Source of the DNA: Saprospiraceae bacterium
GTDB taxonomy: Bacteria > Bacteroidota > Bacteroidia > Chitinophagales > Saprospiraceae
DNA length: 6,184 bases
Reading direction: 5' to 3'
Assembly: GCA_020630045.1 (NCBI GenBank)
Contig: JAHDCE010000273.1
Location: 1 to 6,184 of the forward strand
Shown: positions 1-5,150 of the stretch, piece after piece
Layout of the letters: each line of letters begins with the position of its first letter
Position numbering within the stretch: position 1 is the first letter of the stretch
Translations under genes and position numbers: made by a program
The notes under the pieces: model-generated
Databases searched by the model: none
Seen by the model: the letters and a program-made list of their open reading frames with translations, nothing else
What the model was told of the DNA's origin: nothing

Positions 1-309
1 ACTGTCACCATCGTCATCAATACCATTTCCACAAATTTCGGGAAGCATCGCTAGGGGACAACTCATCCCGTCATTGTTTCCATTTGGTGTTCCCGCTACT
101 AGGAAACCTGCGTCCAATACGGTTGTTCCCGCCTCGTTCAGTTCTACCGAATAGATGTTACCTGAACCGTTGTTGAAGAAATACAACTTACCCAAACCAT
201 CTGTCCAACCGGCTCCATTCGCGCCTGAGATACCGGGCATTGCCCATTGTAAATCGGCGACCATCGACATTTCCGCCGTATTCAATGACACAAAGGTGGC
301 GATCAGTAG
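1..309 (-). CDS. Continuation of the secreted multidomain protein in a shifted frame, runs off the left edge
   Basis: This frame has no stop from 309 to 1 and reads as a sensible beta-rich extracellular protein (for example ATFVSLNTAEMSMVADLQW, then KLYFFNNGSGNIYSVEL). It ends at the window edge with EICGNGIDDDGD (39-4), a third copy of the MopE-like motif found twice in the upstream frame. That shared motif shows both frames belong to one original gene. A TAA at 312-310 closes this frame on its 5' side, so the switch must lie at or just downstream of that codon. The propeller-like region therefore probably extends through about residue 610 of the restored protein. The fragment has no start of its own that makes biological sense, and the 3' end of the gene is missing. 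Confidence 0.75.
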
Positions 310-1873
310 TTAATAGATAAAATTTATCATGGACGATATTGTAAACGATATCGTGATTAGAAGGCCAAGATCCACCTGTTGTATTGGTCAAATTAATAGA
401 TGTATGAGCAAGTGGTGTTTGATCGACGTCTAAGAAGTAAAGTACGCCATTGTGATATGTGACTAAATTGCCATCGTCATCAAAATCGGCCTTGTAATTC
501 GGGTAATCGTTTCCATTGGTGATTTCGCCTACCGTTTCGTAGGTACCATCATTGAATATTTTGAACAAGTATCTTTTCCCGTCTTGGGAACGATGGCCAT
601 AGATATATCCATCTTGGACGTTGTATCCAGTTCCATTGTAAGAAGGAATGGCAGTTCCTATTGGTGTATATTCCAATGAAGCGGGGTCGAATATTTTCAG
701 TTGACCGGAAAGTACTTGATACAAGGCGGACTCACAAGCGAATGCTTTAGGGCAATTCGTATCTCCTTTACAATCCGGGTCTGCACAATCAGTAAGTCCG
801 TCGGCGTCATCATCGATTCCGTTATCGCAAATTTCATATCCGGAGAAACAAATGGTGGGATCGATAGAATAAACACTTCCTTCGGCAGCATCTAAACAAC
901 CATCATTGTCAGCATCAGTGTCTAAATGATCAGCAGTACCGTCTCCGTCTGTATCAATAGATGAAGAACGATTGATCAATAGTCCGAAATCATCGATTTG
1001 GGCTCGATTGACGTCCGCCGATGTATAAAAGTATACACGAACCTTATAGGTCATGTTTTCTTGAACAATGACATGTTGATTTCCGAAATATTGCTCTTGG
1101 GCATAATCTTCGAAGGTTTGAGTCACCTGTTGATCTTGAATCAAGTTTTCAAAAGTCGTAAAATTATCATAGGAAATAAATACAGAACGATAATGCGCGG
1201 TCCAGTCCTGACTGCTACCTTCCGGTACATTATCCCATGTCGAAAACGCTGTGAAATAGGCTTCACCGAAACCCGTAGCTGTCGTGAAAGAATATTCTAC
1301 ATAATCTCCATCCACTATAGCCGCTTGCAAGCTCAATTGATCCGCCCCTGTAATAAAGGCACCTCCATCTGTAATTGTCCTTGTAATTCCAGGGCCGACA
1401 GTTTGGTCTCCTCCTTGGCCATTTACAAAAACGGGATTCGCACCAATGCTTCCATTCCAATAAGAAACATCAGTGGTCATACTTGTCACAGGATAATTTA
1501 CGATAAATGCATCTTGTGTAGCATCATCATTGAAATGTAACCAATTGATAATCCCGGTGTTATTTACAGAAGTTTCGTAACCTTCCAACACATCAACAAT
1601 TCCATCATTATCGTTGTCAGAATCAAGAACATTAATGATACCATCTCCGTCTATATCATTGCATGTTATAAGGTGTGTACAATCTGAATCTAAACAATCG
1701 ATGTTGCCATCTCCGTCATCATCAACACCGTTTGTACAAATTTCTATTTGACCAAAAACCCCTCCACTGAAAAGCAAAATAAGGAGTAATGTCACAATTG
1801 ATTTGAATGAAAGGGCATTATTTGTTTTTAGATTGTCAGTTGATTTCTTTTTGTTAGCGTAGATGACTTTCAT
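188..1873 (-). CDS. Secreted multidomain protein with MopE-like and thrombospondin type 3 repeats, N-terminal part
   Basis: This is probably an exported surface or extracellular protein. The ATG at 1873 opens a 561-codon frame. Residues 1-41 form a long signal peptide with a basic n-region, a hydrophobic core at about 26-36, and likely cleavage before Gln42. An Asp-rich MopE-like motif (EICTNGVDDDGDG, two later Cys) spans 45-65. Thrombospondin type 3-like calcium-binding repeats follow at 73-98. Residues 102-303 are an unrecognised, probably beta-rich domain. A second type 3 repeat block covers 306-332 and a second MopE-like motif 347-374. From about 378 to 523 the sequence resembles the beta-propeller-like region often placed after such motifs in Bacteroidota (DUF6923-like, from memory). 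The frame is broken near residue 524: the last 38 residues are out-of-frame sequence, and the true continuation lies in another frame (1-309). A T9SS C-terminal sorting domain is expected but lies outside the window. No clear Bacteroidota promoter is seen upstream. Confidence 0.85.
   Translation of the reverse strand: MKVIYANKKKSTDNLKTNNALSFKSIVTLLLILLFSGGVFGQIEICTNGVDDDGDGNIDCLDSDCTHLITCNDIDGDGIINVLDSDNDNDGIVDVLEGYETSVNNTGIINWLHFNDDATQDAFIVNYPVTSMTTDVSYWNGSIGANPVFVNGQGGDQTVGPGITRTITDGGAFITGADQLSLQAAIVDGDYVEYSFTTATGFGEAYFTAFSTWDNVPEGSSQDWTAHYRSVFISYDNFTTFENLIQDQQVTQTFEDYAQEQYFGNQHVIVQENMTYKVRVYFYTSADVNRAQIDDFGLLINRSSSIDTDGDGTADHLDTDADNDGCLDAAEGSVYSIDPTICFSGYEICDNGIDDDADGLTDCADPDCKGDTNCPKAFACESALYQVLSGQLKIFDPASLEYTPIGTAIPSYNGTGYNVQDGYIYGHRSQDGKRYLFKIFNDGTYETVGEITNGNDYPNYKADFDDDGNLVTYHNGVLYFLDVDQTPLAHTSINLTNTTGGSWPSNHDIVYNIVHDKFYLLTTDRHLCVIEYGGNVDGRRFTMGNARYLRREWSRLDRWFG
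299..312 (-). other. Frameshift junction in the secreted multidomain protein gene
   Basis: Reading on the minus strand, the upstream frame makes sense through the codons for LLTT (about residues 520-523). The continuing frame starts at the ATC codon 303-301. Joining them requires skipping one base, meaning one extra or two missing bases in this sequence. No slippery heptamer or long homopolymer is visible here, so a programmed frameshift is not suggested. A sequencing error or a true inactivating mutation are the remaining options. Confidence 0.7.
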
Positions 1874-1968
1874 TGTAAAGGAATTTAAAATTGATAATTA
1901 GAATTGTTGTATCGACATCCCAAGAATCAATTTTTCTCCTCTTTTATATTCTAAAAATAGGTGAATGG

Positions 1969-1991
1969 GTCATTTCTATCGGTGAAATGAC
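1969..1991. promoter_or_regulatory. Perfect 8-bp inverted repeat upstream of the secreted protein gene
   Basis: GTCATTTC (1969-1976) and GAAATGAC (1984-1991) are perfect reverse complements separated by 7 bases. The element sits about 96 bases upstream of the ATG at 1873 and about 80 bases after the deaminase stop. No T-run follows on either strand, so a rho-independent terminator is unlikely. An operator for a dimeric regulator or a leader hairpin are the alternatives. A partly related CATTCACC follows immediately on the minus strand, echoing the CATTTCACC in the repeat. Confidence 0.4.
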
Positions 1992-2071
1992 ATAAAGTAA
2001 ACTTAAAAGCTATATGATTTTTCAAATGAGAGATGATTTGGTTCTTCTTTTACAAGAAAATTGTGACAAAA

Positions 2072-2512
2072 CTATTCTCCGATATCCTCATTCCAGAGTT
2101 CAGGATATTCCTTGATAAAATTTGTCATCATATCAATACATTCTTGATTATTCAGGACGATTACTGGCACACCACGATCTCTCAACAAGCCCTCCTCTCC
2201 CATAAACGTCTGATTTTCACCCACAACTACTTTTGAAATCCCGTATAACAGAATAGCTCCCGTACACATCGAACAAGGGGACAGTGTTGTATATATAATG
2301 GACTCCTTGTAAATTTTTGCCGGAAGGCGACCTGCATTTTCAAGTGCATCCATCTCTCCATGTAGAATACAACTACCATTTTGCACACGACGATTATGGC
2401 CTTCTCCTATAATTTTTCCTTCGTGGACAAGCACACTTCCAATGGGAATCCCTCCTTCTGACAATCCCTTTTTTGCTTGTGCGATAGCAGCTTTCATAAA
2501 TTTATCCATCAT
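2072..2512 (-). CDS. Cytosine deaminase, yeast Fcy1-like (CDA/TadA fold)
   Basis: This is a cytosolic zinc hydrolase expected to convert cytosine to uracil plus ammonia in pyrimidine salvage. Numbered from an upstream in-frame GTG at 2545, the zinc and catalytic residues are His62 and Glu64 (LHGEMDALE) and Cys91/Cys94 (TTLSPCSMCTGAI). These fall at the same numbers as recalled for yeast Fcy1. Further Fcy1-like signatures are EGGIPIG, GRGHN-type GEGHNRR, YTTLSPC, VVGEN followed by Phe114, and the terminal WNEDIGE, whose Asp matches the Fcy1 residue contacting the cytosine amino group. TadA and bacterial guanine deaminases lack this tail. I chose the tandem ATG at 2512/2509 (146 or 145 residues). 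The GTG start would give 157 residues, close to the 158 of Fcy1, and cannot be excluded. The gene appears monocistronic, with its own promoter candidate at 2574-2606. Substrate specificity is inferred from remembered sequence similarity. Confidence 0.9.
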   Translation of the reverse strand: MMDKFMKAAIAQAKKGLSEGGIPIGSVLVHEGKIIGEGHNRRVQNGSCILHGEMDALENAGRLPAKIYKESIIYTTLSPCSMCTGAILLYGISKVVVGENQTFMGEEGLLRDRGVPVIVLNNQECIDMMTNFIKEYPELWNEDIGE

Positions 2513-2552
2513 TCTAATATTAAACTTCAATAAATAAAACGTCACTCAGATT

Positions 2553-2587
2553 TTACATTACTCAAATAGCAATCAAAATTAATGTAA
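2553..2587. promoter_or_regulatory. Inverted repeat overlapping the deaminase promoter
   Basis: TTACATTA (2553-2560) and TAATGTAA (2580-2587) are perfect 8-bp reverse complements with a 19-base spacer. The right arm overlaps the predicted -7 element by two bases, and the pair brackets the expected transcription start. This placement fits an operator. It could instead be chance symmetry in AT-rich DNA. Confidence 0.3.
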
Positions 2588-2606
2588 TAGTACAAACAAC
2601 AGCAAA
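2574..2606 (-). promoter_or_regulatory. Candidate Bacteroidota promoter for the cytosine deaminase gene
   Basis: On the minus strand, TAATTTTG (2581-2574) matches the -7 consensus TAnnTTTG. A TTTG (2606-2603) supplies the -33 TTG after a 21-base spacer. Initiation would fall near 2565-2570, giving a leader of about 55-60 bases to the tandem ATG, or about 20-25 bases to the alternative GTG at 2545. Confidence 0.4.
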
Positions 2607-2782
2607 CAGCATGCTCTAAATCTAAAAAAGAGGCAAGAACACCTATTTTTCCATGTCACAATGGGTTAAAAAAATACATATTCATCCCGTTTTTGGAATG
2701 TTCATTGAAATAGAATATGTTAACAATCATTTCACAGTCACAATTAAATACCTAGCCATAAAATACATGTACGATTTGATGT

Positions 2783-2816
2783 TTGGTATTTTAGTAACAG
2801 TCAAACAATAACTTTG
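2783..2816 (+). promoter_or_regulatory. Candidate plus-strand Bacteroidota promoter
   Basis: TAACTTTG (2809-2816) matches the -7 consensus TAnnTTTG exactly, and TTG (2783-2785) lies 23 bases upstream, at the long end of accepted spacing. Initiation would fall near 2821-2823, just before the ATG at 2828 and the nested inverted repeat. It points towards the hairpin at 2997-3034, so a transcript of about 210 bases would result. No other plus-strand gene in the window explains this promoter. Confidence 0.35.
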
Positions 2817-2827
2817 CGATTTCACTT

Positions 2828-2908
2828 ATGCTCTTATTAGTTTATACTTCGTTAATTTTTTCAGCAATAGCCCTGCTATTTCTTCAAAAATTGCCTCGTC
2901 TAAACTAA
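2828..2908 (+). CDS. Possible small hydrophobic peptide, 26 residues
   Basis: ATG to TAA encodes 26 residues: a run of about 19 mostly hydrophobic residues (MLLLVYTSLIFSAIALLFL) followed by a short polar tail QKLPRLN. This is the size and layout of a single-pass membrane microprotein or of a type I toxin peptide, but I recognise no family. It begins 12 bases after the end of a good -7 match, which would leave a leader of only about 5-7 bases. The ORF lies almost entirely inside a nested inverted repeat (2834-2911), whose outer stem pairs codons 3-6 with the stop-codon region. AT-rich DNA readily encodes hydrophobic peptides, so chance is a serious alternative. Confidence 0.2.
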   Translation: MLLLVYTSLIFSAIALLFLQKLPRLN

Positions 2909-2911
2909 TAA
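2834..2911 (+). ncRNA. Candidate structured RNA: three-tier nested inverted repeat
   Basis: Three colinear perfect stems nest within 78 bases. The outer stem is TTATTAGTTTA (2834-2844) with TAAACTAATAA (2901-2911), 11 bp. The middle stem is AATTTTT (2854-2860) with AAAAATT (2886-2892), 7 bp. The apical stem is AATAGC (2866-2871) with GCTATT (2875-2880), 6 bp, with a 3-base loop. Internal loops are near-symmetric (9/8 and 5/5 bases). The plus strand is suggested by the promoter match just upstream and the hairpin terminator about 90 bases downstream. The structure is equally possible on the minus strand, where no promoter match is seen. No known RNA family is recognised. Confidence 0.3.
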
Positions 2912-2996
2912 TTACGATTTTCAAATCGACAACTTATTCTTTGTCTATTACTTAGCAAGTCAAGGCGAATTTGAGACACTAGTAAGCTACATAACA

Positions 2997-3034
2997 AAAA
3001 TCCCCCCGTGAATTCAATTTCACGGGGGGATTTT
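2997..3034. terminator. Strong rho-independent terminator, probably bidirectional
   Basis: A perfect 16-bp stem (2997-3012 with 3019-3034) contains six consecutive G-C pairs plus GTG/CAC and closes a 6-base loop. On the minus strand it begins 25 bases after the OmpA-protein stop and continues into TTTTTGTT, a good U-tract, so it ends that gene. On the plus strand it is followed by TTTT from the stem itself, so it could also stop transcripts arriving from the left. Confidence 0.9.
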
Positions 3035-3059
3035 AAGTGATTAGAAGAATGAAAAGAAA

Positions 3060-5114
3060 TTAATTTTTCTTCACTTTTTTCTTCACTTTCTTTTTGATAA
3101 CAATCGTCTGGGGTCCTTCTACGATTCGGAACTCTGTTCTACGATTGTATTTGTGTTCGTCATCGGTACACTCGACACCATTTGTACATTGGTTCAAGAT
3201 TTCAGATTCACCTTTACCGACAGCACGTAATTTATTAGAAGGAATTCCCTTGGCGATCAACCATTTCCTAGCTTCTTCCGCCCTTTTTTGCGAAAGCGTT
3301 TTATTGTAGTTATCACCACCTCGTGAATCCGTATGTGCAGAAAGCTCAACAACGATTTCAGGATAGGACTGCATAATGCTTAATACTTTATACAAATCAC
3401 CTTCTGATTCAGGTAAGATTTCAGCCTTGTTATATTCATAATAAATATTATTCAATCGAATCGGTTCGTTGATTGTAAGTACTTCTTCGATTTCTTCGTA
3501 CTCAGGCTCTTTTGGTGGAGGTGGTGGAGGTGGCGGCGGAGGAATAAACGTCAAACGCAATTCTTTTTTGATGGTCTGTGATTCAGCTAATCCAACTGTG
3601 TTGAATGTAGCGACCGCATCTTTATATCCTTCCTTTGAAGCAATTAACTTATAGGACACCTCTCTTCCCAAATCCCATGCGAATTCATTTCCTGAATTAT
3701 TGGTATCGGAATCCGTTTTTCCTTCTTTTCCTCCGGTCATTTCAACAAGTTGAACCGTTACTCCTTTCAACGCTTTTCCTTTGTCGTCAAAAGTAATGGC
3801 TGCTAAATCCAATATTACTTGCTTGACATTAAAAGCATAAATATCATCACAACAAGTACGGCTTTTTAATGAACGGCGACTAGGACGGTTTGAAACTAGG
3901 AACCCATTGTAGCCTTCTTTATCAGATGAAAAATAAATATCATCATAAGAAGAATTGAATCCTGTCCCCATGTTTTCCGGTTTTGACCAAGAGCCTACCC
4001 ATTTTGAAGAAAACACATCCAAACCACCGATTCCGGGATGTCCTTCGGAGCTGAAAAATAAAACACCATCATTGTAGAATGGTGTCACATCATCACCAAC
4101 AGTATTAATCGTTTCTCCGACATTCACAGGATCGGCATAAGAATCTCCGGATATCTTTGAATAATAAATATCCATTCCTCCATATCCGCCAGGACGATCG
4201 GAAACCAAAAACAAGACTTCTTGTCCGAACATTTCACCCACAGAGGGCTGCTTGACTAAATATTCGCCACTCAAAGATTCAATCTTCTTGGCCGCACCCC
4301 ATGCACTTCCATCAAAATCGCTATAATAAACATCACTGGAAAGCATTTTATTGGCATCGAATGTTGCTCGGGTAAAGTACATTCTCTTTCCATCTTGAGA
4401 AAAAGAAACATTACCGGTATGTACTCCCTTCCTATTGATATTTTGCTCTAATGGAGCCCCTTCACTCCATCCTTCTTTCATAGGAGAAGCGACATGTATT
4501 TTTGCAAAATAATCTTTTTGATTTCCATCTAGGACGACGATTTCGTCAACGGCCATCGATGAATAATACATTTGATTATCCGGACCATAAACCGGTGAAA
4601 AATCAGTATATCTCGAATTGATATTGTCACCCGGGTCTTCGACGGTCAAGTTTTCGTCTTGCTTCGCATTTTCAGCAAGCGGCAAACCTTGAAGAGCGAC
4701 GGAAGCCAATGTTTTCAGCTTCTCATCATCAGATTCACGGATAAAGATTTCAAGATGTTCCTTCGCATCCTCGTACTTTCCGTTCATTTTAAGAATGCGT
4801 CCATAATGGAACCGAGCATCGGCGTACTCATTTTTTTTATCCTTACGGACAACTTTCCGGTACCAGCTTTCGGCCTTTTTAAAATCGCGTAATTGATGAT
4901 GCAATTGAGCGATGTTATAGGCGACCTCGACATTATCCTTATCGTCCTCAAATACCTGCTCATACCAAGACAAGGCATTGTAATAATCACCTTTCTCGAA
5001 TTGCTCGGAGGCGACATCAGCTTTTTTTGAAGGATTAATATCCCTCATAGGTTGTGCAAGCATGGATGCTCCACATACACCTATTGATATAACAATAGCT
5101 AACAGTTTTTTCAT
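3060..5114 (-). CDS. PorE-like envelope protein: TPR, PD40 propeller, regulatory-like domain, OmpA C-terminus
   Basis: The start is the ATG at 5114 (MKKLLAIVISIG...), giving 684 residues; the TTG at 5135 would only add seven residues before a normal signal peptide. Numbered from that ATG, the signal peptide is 1-20 with likely cleavage at LA/Q. Cys14 lacks a proper lipobox. TPR-like helices cover about 31-128. PD40/TolB-type blades span about 165-428, with repeated DFSPVYGPDNQMYYSS, VSFSQDGKRMYFTR and DDIYFSSDKEG patterns. A carboxypeptidase-regulatory-like domain covers 434-523, a ten-proline linker 525-534, and an OmpA domain about 553-665. In the OmpA domain, Asp596 (HTDSRG) and Arg611 (LSQKRA) match the diaminopimelate-binding pair. 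The same domain order is known from P. gingivalis PorE (PG1058), a T9SS component. It probably ties an outer-membrane PorP/SprF assembly to peptidoglycan from the periplasm. It lies 36 bases downstream of the porP-like gene, so the two are likely one operon. It could be a paralogue rather than the true PorE. Confidence 0.9.
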   Translation of the reverse strand: MKKLLAIVISIGVCGASMLAQPMRDINPSKKADVASEQFEKGDYYNALSWYEQVFEDDKDNVEVAYNIAQLHHQLRDFKKAESWYRKVVRKDKKNEYADARFHYGRILKMNGKYEDAKEHLEIFIRESDDEKLKTLASVALQGLPLAENAKQDENLTVEDPGDNINSRYTDFSPVYGPDNQMYYSSMAVDEIVVLDGNQKDYFAKIHVASPMKEGWSEGAPLEQNINRKGVHTGNVSFSQDGKRMYFTRATFDANKMLSSDVYYSDFDGSAWGAAKKIESLSGEYLVKQPSVGEMFGQEVLFLVSDRPGGYGGMDIYYSKISGDSYADPVNVGETINTVGDDVTPFYNDGVLFFSSEGHPGIGGLDVFSSKWVGSWSKPENMGTGFNSSYDDIYFSSDKEGYNGFLVSNRPSRRSLKSRTCCDDIYAFNVKQVILDLAAITFDDKGKALKGVTVQLVEMTGGKEGKTDSDTNNSGNEFAWDLGREVSYKLIASKEGYKDAVATFNTVGLAESQTIKKELRLTFIPPPPPPPPPPKEPEYEEIEEVLTINEPIRLNNIYYEYNKAEILPESEGDLYKVLSIMQSYPEIVVELSAHTDSRGGDNYNKTLSQKRAEEARKWLIAKGIPSNKLRAVGKGESEILNQCTNGVECTDDEHKYNRRTEFRIVEGPQTIVIKKKVKKKVKKN
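3066..3089. repeat. Tandem 12-base duplication encoding the lysine-rich tail
   Basis: TTTCTTCACTTT occurs twice in direct tandem (3066-3077, 3078-3089). On the minus strand it encodes the repeated Lys-Lys-Val-Lys pattern at the extreme C-terminus of the OmpA-domain protein (KKKVKKKVKKN). An in-frame 12-base unit can expand or contract without breaking the frame. Confidence 0.8.
3513..3542. repeat. Polyproline tract, ten CCN codons
   Basis: Ten consecutive proline codons on the minus strand, using CCA, CCT and CCG, separate the regulatory-like domain from the OmpA domain of the envelope protein. A stiff proline linker before an OmpA domain is common in such proteins. Runs this long normally need elongation factor P to be translated well. 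Confidence 0.9.
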
Positions 5115-5150
5115 GCTGTTATTCAGTTTAGACAATTGATGAGAAAAATA

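Larger units (their letters stand above)
2546..3059. other. AT-rich intergenic region between the OmpA-protein gene and the deaminase gene
   Basis: About 510 bases without a recognised protein gene. From right to left it contains the shared hairpin terminator (2997-3034), a small hairpin (CGATTT/AAATCG, 2915-2928), a nested inverted-repeat structure enclosing a tiny hydrophobic ORF (2828-2911), a plus-strand promoter candidate (2783-2816), about 170 bases (2610-2780) in which I see nothing, and the deaminase promoter and inverted repeat (2553-2606). No tRNA, rRNA or mobile-element end is visible. Confidence 0.7.

Noticed and set aside
299..312. Programmed ribosomal frameshifting in the secreted-protein gene
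   Set aside because: No slippery heptamer, no stimulatory hairpin and no upstream Shine-Dalgarno-like element are visible. An indel is simpler.
998..1540. 180-codon plus-strand open frame
   Set aside because: It is antisense to the secreted-protein gene, shows no domain-like features, and its composition is that of a mirrored coding frame.
2067..2074. TAGTTTTG on the minus strand at the deaminase stop, a -7-like match for the secreted-protein gene
   Set aside because: It overlaps the stop codon, has no TTG at proper distance upstream, and lies about 200 bases from the start codon.
2800..2996. Antisense minus-strand promoter that would complete a type I toxin-antitoxin pair
   Set aside because: I found no TAnnTTTG match on the minus strand within this stretch.
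2546..3000. CRISPR array, tRNA or mobile-element ends in the intergenic region
   Set aside because: There are no regularly spaced direct repeats, no cloverleaf with CCA end, and no terminal inverted repeats with a transposase. The symmetries are nested hairpins only.
5072..5074. Cys14 of the PorE-like protein as a lipoprotein lipobox cysteine
   Set aside because: The preceding residues are Ile-Gly-Val. Val directly before Cys does not fit the lipobox, and a good signal peptidase I site (LA/Q) follows. P. gingivalis PorE is described as a lipoprotein, so the point was considered.
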